64,000 nucleotides of DNA from positions 74,269 to 138,268 of the forward strand of contig DATNDU010000184.1 in the NCBI GenBank assembly GCA_035606915.1. Direction: 5' to 3'. The notes beneath the pieces were generated by a model, which was given only the letters and a program-made list of their open reading frames with translations, searched no databases and had not been told where the DNA came from. Source of the DNA: Roseiarcus sp035606915. GTDB taxonomy: Bacteria; Pseudomonadota; Alphaproteobacteria; Rhizobiales; Beijerinckiaceae. Both the position numbers and the translations under genes were made by a program. This document shows positions 25,747-34,617 of the stretch, piece after piece (the stretch's first letter is position 1; each line of letters starts with the position of its first letter).

Positions 25747-25962
25747 TCGCGCCTCCCCTTCTGTCGCCGGCCCTCGCCGGTTTCTGGCGAATTCCATGCG
25801 CTTCCATGCAATCTGCGAAATCTGACGCTCAGCGCCGCTGCTCGACGCCAGCCCCGCAGGCGCCGGTGTCCGCCGAAAGTGTCCTATTCCAGACCGTTAC
25901 GCAACATTTCGGCGCGCTCTCCTCCCGCTCCCAGGCTCGCCCCAGCGCCCGCCGCCGGATTG

Positions 25963-25991
25963 TTGCAAATTCATATTTCTCTGTCTAATCT
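25963..25991 (+). promoter_or_regulatory. Weak candidate promoter for the cyclase operon
   Basis: TTGCAA (25963-25968), 17 bases, TAATCT (25986-25991), in the only AT-rich part of the 331-base divergent gap 25747-26077. Matches to consensus are modest. I see no clear palindrome and nothing else recognisable in the gap apart from the ribosome-binding site GGGAGGA just before the ATG at 26078. Confidence 0.35.
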
Positions 25992-26077
25992 GATCGTCTT
26001 GACGTCTCGGGGCGGTCGGGCGGAAGGCCTGGAGCCGGCGTTCCCGTCCGCGGCGTCGCGACATCGGGAGGACGAAA

Positions 26078-26863
26078 ATGAGTTCAGCCAAATCGCTCGC
26101 CGACCTGGCTTCGGCGTTGCTTTCGGGATCGGTTCGCGTCGTCGATCTGACCGCGCCGCTGGGGCCGGAAACGCCGGTCATTCAATTGCCCGAGATGTTC
26201 AAGCAATCGCCGTCGGTGACGGTGCATTCGATCTCGAACTACGATTCCGACGGCCCCTACTGGGCCTGGAACTGGCTGGAACTGGGCGAGCACACCGGCA
26301 CCCACTTCGACGCGCCGCGCCACTGGATCAGCGGCAAAGGCTACCCCGACGGCGCCACCGACACCATCCCGGCGAAAAACTTCGTCGCCCCGGTCAACGT
26401 CATCGACCGCTCGAAGGAGACCGCCGAAAATCCGGATTATCTGCTGACCGTCGACAGCATCAAGGCCTGGGAGAAAGAGCACGGCGACATCGAGGCGGGA
26501 ACCTGGGTGCTGCTGCGCACGGATTGGTACAAGCGCAACGCGACCTCTGAGACTTTCCTCAACGCCGACGCCAACGGGCCGCATTCGCCGGGGCCGACGG
26601 CCGAGGCGATCACCTATCTGCTGTCGAAGGGCATCGTCGGCTGGGGCTCGGAGACTGTCGGCACCGACGCCGGCTCGGCTGGCGGCATGACTCCCGCCTT
26701 CCCCGCCCACACCCTCATGCATCAGGCCAATCGCTATGGGCTGGCGAGCCTGTGTCAACTCGACCAGTTGCCGCCCAAGGGCGCGGTGCTGATCGCGGCG
26801 CCGCTGAAGTTCGTCGCCGGAACCGGCTCGCCGGTGCGCGCGCTGGCGCTGGTGGCCAACTGA
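26078..26863 (+). CDS. Cyclase-family metal-dependent hydrolase (isatin hydrolase- or kynurenine formamidase-like)
   Basis: A 261-residue protein of the cyclase family (Pfam Cyclase). The metal-binding signature HTGTHFDAPRHW gives His 72, His 76, Asp 78 and His 82. Other features are WAWNWLELGEHTGTH and the C-terminal PAHTLMHQANRYGLASLCQLDQLPPKG. Bacterial kynurenine formamidases of this fold are shorter (about 210 residues), whereas manganese-dependent isatin hydrolases are about this length. Both reactions yield a 2-aminophenyl product (isatinate or kynurenine) on the way to anthranilate, which fits the cluster. The isatin assignment is my preferred inference, not proof. There is no signal peptide. 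Confidence 0.85.
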   Translation: MSSAKSLADLASALLSGSVRVVDLTAPLGPETPVIQLPEMFKQSPSVTVHSISNYDSDGPYWAWNWLELGEHTGTHFDAPRHWISGKGYPDGATDTIPAKNFVAPVNVIDRSKETAENPDYLLTVDSIKAWEKEHGDIEAGTWVLLRTDWYKRNATSETFLNADANGPHSPGPTAEAITYLLSKGIVGWGSETVGTDAGSAGGMTPAFPAHTLMHQANRYGLASLCQLDQLPPKGAVLIAAPLKFVAGTGSPVRALALVAN

Positions 26864-26890
26864 GGCGCGGCTCGCGGGCAGGCGAAGCTC

Positions 26891-28468
26891 ATGACCACCC
26901 CTGACTATGTCATCGTCGGCGGCGGCATCAATGGCATGGTCGCCGCCGCCATGCTTGGCAAGAAGGGGCGGCGCGTTCTGCTGCTCGAACGCAACGCGCG
27001 GATCGGCGGCTGTCTGCGCAGCGAGGAGATCACCGCGCCCGGCTTCGTGCATGACGTGATGGCGACGACGCTGGTGCTGTTCCTGACCTCGCCGGCCTAT
27101 GGCGCGATCGGCAAGGATCTGGAGGCGCGCGGCTTCGCCGTAGCGCATTCCGATCTGCCGACCGGCGTCATTCGCCCCGACGGCTCGCACGTGCTGTTTT
27201 CGCGCGACCGTCAGCGCAACATCGCCGCCTTCGAGGCTTGCGCGCCAGGCGACGGCGCCGCCTTCGCGCGCGCGATGGACGAGATGGGCGCCGATGCGCC
27301 GTTCCTGTTTTCCCTGCTCGGCGGCCAACTCTGGTCGCGCGCCACCGCGTTGCGGATCGCGCGCGAAGCCTGGAGGCGCGGTCCGCGCGGCCTGCTGGCG
27401 TGGTTCGGCGAAGCGTTGCGGCCGTCGCGCGGCTATCTGGAAGGCGCCTATGCCTCGGAAATGATCCACGCGCTGTGGGCGCCCTGGGGGCTGCACTGCG
27501 GGCTGAACCCCGAGAGCGCCTATTCGGCGCAGATGATAAGGCTGATCGCCTTCGCGGTGGAGTTCGCCGGCTGCCCAATCGCGGTCGGCGGCGCGCGCTC
27601 GCTGGTGTCAGCGTTCCAGACGCTGATCGCCGATACCGGCGGCGCGATCCGGTGCGCCGCGGATGTCGACAGGATTCTGGTGAACGCCGGCGGACGCGCC
27701 GACGGCGTCAGGCTGGCGTCGGGCGAAACGATCCAAGCCAGCAAGGGCGTCATCTGTTCGATGACGCCCGATCAACTCTACGGCCGCGCCGCGCCCAATC
27801 CGCCGCCCGAGGTCGCGGCGGCGAACAAGCGCTATCGCTACGGCAAAGGCAACATGCAAATTCACTATGCGCTCGACGCGCCGCCACGCTGGAAAGGCGG
27901 CGACGAACTGGGCAAGGTCGCGCTGCTGCATGTGACGCCGGGGCTCGACGGCGTTTCACGCGCCGCCAACGAATGCGAACGCGGCCTGCTGCCCGCCGAG
28001 CCGACGATCTGCGTCGGCCAGCCGACGGCGCTCGATCCGACGCGCGCGCCGCCGGGCAAGGCGATCCTGTGGCTGCAACTGCCGGAGGCGCCGCGCGTGC
28101 TCAAAGGCGATGCGGCGGCGGAGATCGCCACTGCGCCCGACGGACGCTGGAGCGAGGCGGTGCGCGAGGCCTACGCCGATCGTGTCGAGGCGCTGTTGTC
28201 GCGCCACATCGAAGACTTCAACAGCCACGTGATCGCGCGCAGGGCCTATTCGCCCGCCGATCTCGAACAGTTGAACGTCAACCTGGTCGGCGGCGATCCC
28301 TATGGCGGTTCCTGTAGCCTCGATCAGTTTTTCGTCTGGCGGCCGTTCGCGTCCTCGGTCAACCATCGCACCCACATTCCGGGCCTCTATCATATCGGCG
28401 CTTCGACGCATCCCGGTCCGGGGCTAGGCGGCGGCTCCGGATTTCTGCTAGCCAGTGCGCTGCCATGA
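26891..28468 (+). CDS. FAD-dependent oxidoreductase, phytoene desaturase-like (second of two)
   Basis: A 525-residue flavoprotein with the N-terminal motif YVIVGGGINGMVAAAMLGKKG, a glutamate-bearing LLERNARIGGCLRSEE, and the C-terminal YHIGASTHPGPGLGGGSGFLLASAL. It aligns end to end with the protein at 24178-25746, so the two are paralogues arranged divergently around the cyclase promoter. They could oxidise successive intermediates or form a heteromer. It overlaps the following marR gene by ATGA and follows the cyclase after 27 bases, so all three are one operon. Confidence 0.85.
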   Translation: MTTPDYVIVGGGINGMVAAAMLGKKGRRVLLLERNARIGGCLRSEEITAPGFVHDVMATTLVLFLTSPAYGAIGKDLEARGFAVAHSDLPTGVIRPDGSHVLFSRDRQRNIAAFEACAPGDGAAFARAMDEMGADAPFLFSLLGGQLWSRATALRIAREAWRRGPRGLLAWFGEALRPSRGYLEGAYASEMIHALWAPWGLHCGLNPESAYSAQMIRLIAFAVEFAGCPIAVGGARSLVSAFQTLIADTGGAIRCAADVDRILVNAGGRADGVRLASGETIQASKGVICSMTPDQLYGRAAPNPPPEVAAANKRYRYGKGNMQIHYALDAPPRWKGGDELGKVALLHVTPGLDGVSRAANECERGLLPAEPTICVGQPTALDPTRAPPGKAILWLQLPEAPRVLKGDAAAEIATAPDGRWSEAVREAYADRVEALLSRHIEDFNSHVIARRAYSPADLEQLNVNLVGGDPYGGSCSLDQFFVWRPFASSVNHRTHIPGLYHIGASTHPGPGLGGGSGFLLASALP

Positions 28469-28989
28469 CCGACCAAAACGACGCGCGCGACGCCGCCTTC
28501 GACGACCCGCTCTGGATCCGCCCCAACCCCTCCGGGCTGCGGCCTTCGCTGGGCGAGATCGGCTTGCAGCATTTCGCGCCGTATCTGATAAACAACATAT
28601 CGTTGAGTTGGACGACCCATCTCGCCAATGCGCTGAAGGCGCATGACATGACGACGACCAAGATGCGCGCGCTGGCGATCCTCAGCATCTCCTCGCCGGT
28701 CACCATCAACGAGTTGTCTCTCTATGCGCTGACCGAACAATCCACCATGAGCCGCACGCTCGACTCGCTCGAAGAACAGGGGCTCATCGTCAGACGGCCG
28801 CGCGCCGAGGATTTGCGGGTCCGCGACGTCGACATAACACCGCGCGGACGCGAGGCCTTCGGGCGCGTTTGGCCGACGATGTACGACCTGTTGCTCAAGA
28901 TGTTCGACGGCATCGACAACGACGAATACAAAGCCTTCACCGCCACGCTGCACAAGATGATCCTGAACATCCACCGGCATGGGATCTAG
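28465..28989 (+). CDS. MarR-family transcriptional regulator (second)
   Basis: A 174-residue winged-helix protein: AHDMTTTKMRALAILSISSPVTINELSLYALTEQSTMSRTLDSLEEQGLIVRR followed by the wing AEDLRVRDVDITPRGREAF. It is distinct from the MarR protein at 23556-24080 and has a longer N-terminal arm (DDPLWIRPNPSGLRPSLGEIG). It is the last gene of the cyclase operon with an ATGA overlap, a layout typical of autoregulated catabolic operons. Likely targets are the cyclase operon and perhaps the ABC/IorAB divergent promoters. Confidence 0.9.
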   Translation: MTDQNDARDAAFDDPLWIRPNPSGLRPSLGEIGLQHFAPYLINNISLSWTTHLANALKAHDMTTTKMRALAILSISSPVTINELSLYALTEQSTMSRTLDSLEEQGLIVRRPRAEDLRVRDVDITPRGREAFGRVWPTMYDLLLKMFDGIDNDEYKAFTATLHKMILNIHRHGI

Positions 28990-29049
28990 CGGTTCGCGTC
29001 CTTGGCGCTGACGCAATCGTCGGTTGCGAGCGGCCGCGCAGCGCTCTCG

Positions 29050-29904
29050 TCATGCCTGCGGCGCCGCCGGCTCATCGCCGAGGCTGGCCCGGCTGAGCCA
29101 GCCGGGGTCGACGCGCGGCAGCGGAATCGCATCGAGCAACGCCCGCGTGTAGGCGTTCTGGGGCGCGCCGAACAGGGCCTCGCAATCGCCCTCCTCGACA
29201 ATGCGCCCTAGCCGCAGCACGTAGACGCGGTCGCAGACCGCCCGGATCACCGACAGATCATGGCTGATGAACGCCATCGACAGGCCCAGGTCGCGCGACA
29301 GGCCCTTGAGCAGGTTCAGCGCCTGCGCCTGGGTGGAAACGTCGAGGCCGGAGACGATCTCGTCGGCGAGCACCAAATCCGGCGCCAGCAGCGCGACGCG
29401 CGCGATGCCGACGCGCTGGCGCTGCCCGCCCGACAACTCGTGCGGATAGCGCTCAAGACAGGCGACGGGCAGACTGAAACGATCGAAGATGGCGCGCGCC
29501 CGCGTCTCGGCGTCGGCGGTGTTTTTGGCGACGCCGTGAAACAGCATCGGCTCCAGCACGATGCGGCGGATCGTCTGGCGAGGGTTCAGCGACGCCATCG
29601 GGTCCTGGAAGATCAGTTGCATGCGGCGGCGGATCGGCCGCATGTCGCGCTCGGCGAGATGGGTGATGTCGCGACCGTCGAAACGGATCTCTCCGGCGCT
29701 GACGTCGATCAGGCGCAGCAGCGCGCGGCCCAGCGTCGTTTTGCCGGAGCCGCTTTCGCCGACGATGCCCACGGTCTCGCCGCGCCCGATCCGCAGGCTG
29801 ACGCCGTGCAGCACCTTCACGACGGGTTTGGCGGCGCTGAGCAGCGTCTTGCCGCCGCCGAAGCCGACCTCCAGCCCGCTGGCGATGAGAAGATCGTCGC
29901 TCAT
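29050..29904 (-). CDS. ABC transporter ATP-binding protein, DppF/OppF type
   Basis: A 284-residue ATPase of a peptide/nickel/opine-type importer. Walker A GESGSGKTT, Q-loop LIFQDPMASLNPRQ, signature LSGGQRQRVGIARV, Walker B LVLADEIVSGLD and H-loop SHDL are intact. The motif carries DEIVSG where DEPVSA/DEPTTA is common, so the usual Pro of the Walker B extension is Ile; the catalytic Glu is kept. It is the last gene of a five-gene importer operon, overlapping the other ATPase by ATGA. Confidence 0.92.
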   Translation of the reverse strand: MSDDLLIASGLEVGFGGGKTLLSAAKPVVKVLHGVSLRIGRGETVGIVGESGSGKTTLGRALLRLIDVSAGEIRFDGRDITHLAERDMRPIRRRMQLIFQDPMASLNPRQTIRRIVLEPMLFHGVAKNTADAETRARAIFDRFSLPVACLERYPHELSGGQRQRVGIARVALLAPDLVLADEIVSGLDVSTQAQALNLLKGLSRDLGLSMAFISHDLSVIRAVCDRVYVLRLGRIVEEGDCEALFGAPQNAYTRALLDAIPLPRVDPGWLSRASLGDEPAAPQA

Positions 29905-30770
29905 CGGGCGGCAGGCTCGCGCGCCAGTTCGGCGCGCAGATCGGCGACCACGCTTTCGGGGATCGGCCGCAGTCCGGCGCTCGGCCGGTCGTAGCGCGGG
30001 CAGGCCGCCAACAACGCCTGCGCGTAGGGATGCCGGGGCGCCTCCATCATCTGCGCGACGCCGCCCTCCTCGATGACGCGGCCGCCAAACAGCAGCGTCA
30101 CCTTATCGCAGATCTGCGCGACGACGCCGAGATCGTGGGTGACGAAGATGACGGCGGCGCCATAGGCGCTCTGCATCGCACGGATCAGGCGCAGGATCTG
30201 CTTTTGCACCGTCACGTCGAGCGCCGTCGTCGGCTCGTCGGCGACGATCAATTTCGGCTCCAGCGCGAAGGCGGCGGCGATCAGCACGCGCTGGCGCATG
30301 CCGCCGGAGAGTTCGTGCGGGTAGCTTCGCAGGACGCGCTCGGGCTCGCGAATTTGCACCTCCTCCAGCCCTTTCAGCGCCAGTGCGCGCGCCGCGCGCG
30401 CGTCGAGCCCGCGCCACAGACGCGGCCCGTCGGTCAGTTGCGCCTCGATCCGGCGGCCGGGATTGAGCGCCGTCATCGGATCTTGCGGGATCAGCGCGAC
30501 GCCCTCGCCGATCAGCCGGCGCAGCCGCGGCGCCGCCATGGCGAGCAGATCGGCGCCCTCGAAGCGCGCCTGCCCGCTGGTGACGCTGACCGTGCTGGGG
30601 AGAATGCCGAGAATCGCTTTGGCGATCGTCGACTTGCCGGCGCCGCTCTCGCCGACCAGGCCGCGCGTTTCGCCGCGCGCCACTTCGAGGTCGACGCCGC
30701 GCAGGATCGGCGCGCCGTCGCGCACCGACATCGCGCTGAGATTGGAGATGGCGAGGATCGGGGCGCTCAT
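29901..30770 (-). CDS. ABC transporter ATP-binding protein, DppD/OppD type
   Basis: A 289-residue ATPase, the second nucleotide-binding subunit. Walker A GESGAGKST, Q-loop LIPQDPMTALNPGRR, signature LSGGMRQRVLIAAA, Walker B LIVADEPTTALD and H-loop THDLGVV are all present, followed by the oligopeptide-transporter C-terminal region with HPYAQALLAACP. The start is ATG 30770, overlapping the permease stop (ATGA). Upstream in-frame sequence is a shadow of the permease gene. Confidence 0.93.
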   Translation of the reverse strand: MSAPILAISNLSAMSVRDGAPILRGVDLEVARGETRGLVGESGAGKSTIAKAILGILPSTVSVTSGQARFEGADLLAMAAPRLRRLIGEGVALIPQDPMTALNPGRRIEAQLTDGPRLWRGLDARAARALALKGLEEVQIREPERVLRSYPHELSGGMRQRVLIAAAFALEPKLIVADEPTTALDVTVQKQILRLIRAMQSAYGAAVIFVTHDLGVVAQICDKVTLLFGGRVIEEGGVAQMMEAPRHPYAQALLAACPRYDRPSAGLRPIPESVVADLRAELAREPAAR

Positions 30771-31636
30771 CGGCGCATCACTGGATCGAGCGCGCGGCGC
30801 AGGCCCTCGCCGAGCCAATTGAAGGCGAGCACGGTGAGGAACAGCGCCACCAGCGGAACCGCCAACACCCACCAGCCCTGATGCAGCATCTGCCGCCCCT
30901 GCGCGATCATGCCGCCCCAGGTGGGGACGTCGGAGGCGACCGACAGGCCGACGAACGACAGGATCGCCTCGACAATCACCGCGATGCCCATTTCGAGGCT
31001 GACGAGCGCGATCAGCATCGGCAGCACGTTGGGAAAAATCTCGCTCGTCAGAATGCGCAGGCGGGCGAAGCCGATGGCGCGCGCGGCGGTCACATAGTCG
31101 GTTTGCGCCTGGACCATCGTTTCGGCGCGCACGACGCGGCAGAAGCGGGTCCAGTCGATGATGACGATCGCGGCGATGACCGAGCCGACGCCGGCGCCGA
31201 CTACCGCCACCAGCAGGATCGACAACAGCACCGGCGGGAACGCCATCCAGATTTCGACCAGACGCGAGATGACGAAATCGACCCAACCTCTGTACCAACC
31301 AGCCAGCAGGCCCAGTATGGAGCCCAGCACAGCCGCCAGGCTGGCGGCGACAAAAGCGACGGTGAGGGCGACGCGGGAGCCGTAGATGGCGCGCGACAGC
31401 ACGTCGCGGCCGAGATCGTCGGTGCCGAGCCAGTAGCCCGGCTCGGCCCCGGCGAAGCCGTGCGGCGGCGTGACGCCCACGATCAGGTCTTGCGCCAGCG
31501 GGTCTTTGGGCGCGATCAGCGGCGCCGCGATTGCGAGGACGAGCAGAAACAGGATGAAGCCGCCGCCGGTGACCACCTTGCGGTCGCGCGCGCAGGATCG
31601 CAGGATCGCTCGCAGGCCGTGCGACGGGGCCGTCAT
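30767..31636 (-). CDS. ABC transporter permease, DppC type
   Basis: A 289-residue inner-membrane permease. There is an N-terminal TM (GGFILFLLVLAIAAPLIAP), a periplasmic loop with the DppC-type motif HGFAGAEPGYWLGTDDLGRDVLSR, and about five further TM segments. The EAA loop is VTAARAIGFARLRILTSEIFPNVLP. It pairs with the permease at 31655-32656, which lies 18 bases upstream on the same strand. Confidence 0.93.
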   Translation of the reverse strand: MTAPSHGLRAILRSCARDRKVVTGGGFILFLLVLAIAAPLIAPKDPLAQDLIVGVTPPHGFAGAEPGYWLGTDDLGRDVLSRAIYGSRVALTVAFVAASLAAVLGSILGLLAGWYRGWVDFVISRLVEIWMAFPPVLLSILLVAVVGAGVGSVIAAIVIIDWTRFCRVVRAETMVQAQTDYVTAARAIGFARLRILTSEIFPNVLPMLIALVSLEMGIAVIVEAILSFVGLSVASDVPTWGGMIAQGRQMLHQGWWVLAVPLVALFLTVLAFNWLGEGLRRALDPVMRR

Positions 31637-31654
31637 GCGCGTTGCGCTCCGCCG

Positions 31655-32656
31655 TCAGCCATGCCGCAATCTCGGGTTGGTCGCCACCACCAGCAGGTCG
31701 ACGATCACGTTGACGACGATGAACAGCGCGCCGAATACCAGCGCGAGACCCTGAATCAGCGGCAGGTCGCGATTGATGACGGCGTCGATCGCCATGTTGC
31801 CGATGCCAGGATACGAGAAAATCCGCTCCACGATCACCGTGCCGCCGATCAGGAAGGTGAATTGAACGCCGGTCAACGCCAGCGTCGGCGCGATGGCGTT
31901 GCGTAGCGCTTCCTGCAAAACCAGCCGCAGCCGCGACATGCCCTTGAGCCGCGCCAGCAGCACGTAGTCCTGCACCATCGCCTCGCGCAGCGATTCCTTG
32001 AGCACGCGCGTAATCATCGCCGCGAGCGGCAGACCGAGCGCCAGCGTCGGCAGGATCATATGGCGCGAGACGTCAATCAAGGCGACGAAGTTCAATCTGA
32101 CGAGGCTCTCCAGCAGATAAAACGGCGTGACGAAATGTACGTCGAGACTGGGGTCGATCCGCCCTGACAACGGCAGCACCGGCAGGAACACTCCGAAAAA
32201 CAGCACCAGGGCGAACGCCCAGATGAAATCGGGCACCGCGAGAAAGAGGCCGTTGAGGGCGTCGATGACGCCCGCGAGCCGGGTTTCGCTCAACAGCGTC
32301 GCGATCACCGCAAGCCCGCCGCCGATGAGAACAGCGAAGGCGAGCGCGGCGGCGGCCAGTTCGAGCGTTGCCGGCAGGCGTTCGGCCATGATGCCGAGTA
32401 CGCGGCGATGCAGCGAAATCGAGACGCCGAAATCGCCGCGCGCCAGATCTTTGAGCCAGACGAGAAACTGCACCGGCAGGCTGGCGTCGAGCCCGTAATG
32501 CGCGCGCAGCGCCGCGATCTCGCTCGGGCTGGCGCCGGGCGAGATCATCATCGCGATCGGGTCGCCGGGCACGATCCTGAGCAGCACGAACACGATCGTC
32601 GCCACGCCGAACAAGGTGACGAAGGCCATCACGAGACGTTGGGCCGCGAGCTTCAT
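31655..32656 (-). CDS. ABC transporter permease, DppB type
   Basis: A 333-residue permease with the DppB layout: N-terminal TM (LVMAFVTLFGVATIVFVLLRIVPGDP), the PGDPIAM and GASPSEIAALRAHYGLD motifs, five more TM segments and the EAA loop VQDYVLLARLKGMSRLRLVLQEALRNAIAP. It follows the substrate-binding protein gene by about 58 bases. Together with the DppC-type subunit it forms the membrane channel of the importer. Confidence 0.93.
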   Translation of the reverse strand: MKLAAQRLVMAFVTLFGVATIVFVLLRIVPGDPIAMMISPGASPSEIAALRAHYGLDASLPVQFLVWLKDLARGDFGVSISLHRRVLGIMAERLPATLELAAAALAFAVLIGGGLAVIATLLSETRLAGVIDALNGLFLAVPDFIWAFALVLFFGVFLPVLPLSGRIDPSLDVHFVTPFYLLESLVRLNFVALIDVSRHMILPTLALGLPLAAMITRVLKESLREAMVQDYVLLARLKGMSRLRLVLQEALRNAIAPTLALTGVQFTFLIGGTVIVERIFSYPGIGNMAIDAVINRDLPLIQGLALVFGALFIVVNVIVDLLVVATNPRLRHG

Positions 32657-32714
32657 GCCATTGTGTTCGGCTTGCCGAGGCGCGGCGGGAGAACGAGCCG
32701 CCGCGCGCTCCGCC

Positions 32715-34250
32715 TCAAGCCTTGGAGACCAACCTCGGTTCCAAAGCGCCGGTCGCGTTGGCGATCACCTTGAGCGAAGCCTTGTAGATGATCGGCTGCG
32801 AATACTGCACCAGCGGCAGCACGTAGCCCTTTTCGGCGATGTAGCGGTCGACCGCCTTGTAGCCGGCGATGCGCTTGGCTTCGTCCTTTTCGCCCCACAA
32901 CGGCCCGATCATGGCGTCGAGGTCCTTCGACTTCCAGGCCGAGTGCGGCGAATACGAGAACATCGCAAAGCCGGTCGAGGTCGCGGGATCGCCGATCGCG
33001 TCGCCCCAGTTGTAGAAGGCCATCGGCGCCAGCTTGTGCGCCGCCCGCAGCTCGAAATGCTTGGCGATCTCGTAGACCTCGATCTCGGCGTCGATGCCGA
33101 CCTTGCGCCACATGCCGACGATCGCCTGGATCATCTCGTAGTCTTTCGGCATGAAGCCGCGCGTCGTCTGGATCTTGAACTTGACCGGCTTCTCCGGGGA
33201 ATAGCCGCTCTTGGCGAGCAGCGCCTTGGCCTTCTCCGGGTCGTAGGCGACCTTGATCGACGGGTCGAACGCCTCGTAGCCGGGCGCCTCAAGCGTGGCG
33301 ATCGGCGTCGCATAGCCGCGCAGCAGTTTCTTGGCGATCAACTCCTTATCGACGGCGTGGATCGCGGCCTGGCGGACGTTCTCGTCGAGCATTTCCTTCT
33401 CGACATTGGTGATGAAGATCATGCCGATGTTGGACACCGGCTCGCAGACCCCGGCCAGACCCTTCTTCACCCTCAGACGGTCGTATTCCTCGTAAGGGAT
33501 CTCCAGCGTGACGTCCGAGGAGCCGCTCTCGACTTCGGCGACGCGGCTGGCGCCGTCGGGCACGAATTTGAAGATCACCGTCTCGAAGGCCGGCTTGGGG
33601 CCCCAATATTTGTCGTTGCGCTTCAGCCGAAGGAAGGCGTTGCCCTGATATTCGTCAACTTTATAGGGGCCGGCGCCGATCGGCTTCTTCTCAAAGCCCT
33701 CCGCGCCGACCTTCTCATAATAGGCCTTGGGCAGAATGAAGCCGGTGAGGAAAGCCATCCATTTGAACACCGTAGGGTCGAACTTCTTGACGTCGGCGGT
33801 GATGCGCTGGCCGGAGACGGTGAAGTTATCGAGCGTGCCCCAGACGAACTGGATCGGATTGCCGGTCTTCGGATCGCCGGCGCGCTGTAGCGACCAGACG
33901 ACGTCGGCTGGCGTGAGCGGTGAGCCGTCGTGCCAGACGACGCCCTCGCGCACGTCCATCCAGGCTTTGGTCTTGTCGTCGTTCCAGCCCCACTTCGTCA
34001 GCAGGCCGGGGGCGAGCGAGAGATCGGGATTCTGGCCGACATATTGATCGTAGATCGCCCGGTAGATCGCCTGAATGGTCGGGTTGACCGCGGAAGGACC
34101 GACCGTGGGATCGAACGAGGGCAGATTGACGTTGAAGGCGATCGTCAGTTTGTCGCTTGCTTGCGCCTGAGCGGCGCCGCCGAGCAACAGTTCGCTCAGG
34201 AAACCCGCGCCGCCCAAGGCGAGCGCCTCACGTCGATTCACACTCACCAT
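32715..34250 (-). CDS. ABC transporter substrate-binding protein (SBP family 5)
   Basis: Periplasmic binding protein of the peptide/opine type, 511 residues from ATG 34250, which has GGAGGA six bases upstream. The N-terminus reads NRREALALGGAGFL then AQAQA, a likely twin-arginine signal peptide with cleavage after AQA. Family blocks are WDVREGVVWHDGSPLTPADVVWSLQR-like, IGAGPYKVDEYQGNAFLRLKRNDKYWG and an SBP_bac_5 C-terminal lobe. Family 5 proteins bind peptides, opines, nickel chelates or aromatic amides, so the ligand cannot be read directly. It is the first gene of the importer operon and divergent from iorA, which suggests a ligand related to IorAB chemistry. Confidence 0.92.
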   Translation of the reverse strand: MVSVNRREALALGGAGFLSELLLGGAAQAQASDKLTIAFNVNLPSFDPTVGPSAVNPTIQAIYRAIYDQYVGQNPDLSLAPGLLTKWGWNDDKTKAWMDVREGVVWHDGSPLTPADVVWSLQRAGDPKTGNPIQFVWGTLDNFTVSGQRITADVKKFDPTVFKWMAFLTGFILPKAYYEKVGAEGFEKKPIGAGPYKVDEYQGNAFLRLKRNDKYWGPKPAFETVIFKFVPDGASRVAEVESGSSDVTLEIPYEEYDRLRVKKGLAGVCEPVSNIGMIFITNVEKEMLDENVRQAAIHAVDKELIAKKLLRGYATPIATLEAPGYEAFDPSIKVAYDPEKAKALLAKSGYSPEKPVKFKIQTTRGFMPKDYEMIQAIVGMWRKVGIDAEIEVYEIAKHFELRAAHKLAPMAFYNWGDAIGDPATSTGFAMFSYSPHSAWKSKDLDAMIGPLWGEKDEAKRIAGYKAVDRYIAEKGYVLPLVQYSQPIIYKASLKVIANATGALEPRLVSKA

Positions 34251-34431
34251 GCTGTCCTCCCACGTTTCGTCCGCGAACGACGCCTGTGTCGGATCGGCGA
34301 TGCCGGGACGAGGCGACCCAAAAGCGAATTCTCCCTCGCACGCCTTTTGCCTTGCCGGGCAAGCTCGGCGCGCGGCCGTCCCAGCGGGAGGTTTTCCGCC
34401 CGCTCGGCGCATGGATTACATGCACGTTCAT

Positions 34432-34461
34432 ATATAATTCTAAGAGCACGATACCTGTCAA
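34432..34461 (-). promoter_or_regulatory. Promoter of the ABC importer operon
   Basis: Minus-strand TTGACA (34461-34456), 18-base spacer, TTATAT (34437-34432). A partial dyad ATTAnAT...ATnTAAT overlaps the -10 box. The gap 34251-34617 holds this promoter and the divergent one at 34534-34563 and no gene; the part 34251-34430 (importer leader) shows no other recognisable element. Confidence 0.6.
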
Positions 34462-34533
34462 GTCGCGGCCGAGCCCGCTGATAGCCCATTTCGGCTTTGT
34501 ATACGGGAAGGTAGCGGCGCCGGCAGTCGCGCA

Positions 34534-34563
34534 TTGACAAGCGCGGCGTGACAAAAATATGCT
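34534..34563 (+). promoter_or_regulatory. Promoter of the iorA-iorB operon
   Basis: TTGACA (34534-34539), 18-base spacer, TATGCT (34558-34563), with a leader of about 48 bases to the ATG at 34618 and AGGGAGG at 34606-34612 as ribosome-binding site. The two -35 boxes of the divergent pair are about 73 bases apart, close enough for shared regulation. Confidence 0.6.
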
Positions 34564-34617
34564 GATGCACAGGAATTGAAGGCGCCGCGCCAAAGGCCGG
34601 CGCATAGGGAGGCCGCT

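Noticed and set aside
26078..26863. Simple kynurenine pathway (formamidase then kynureninase) as the source of anthranilate
   Set aside because: No tryptophan dioxygenase or kynureninase gene is present in the window and the protein is longer than typical kynurenine formamidases; kept only as an alternative.
24178..28468. Carotenoid biosynthesis cluster based on two phytoene-desaturase-like proteins
   Set aside because: No crtB, crtE or other carotenoid gene is nearby; neighbours are MarR regulators and hydrolytic or CoA-linked catabolic enzymes.
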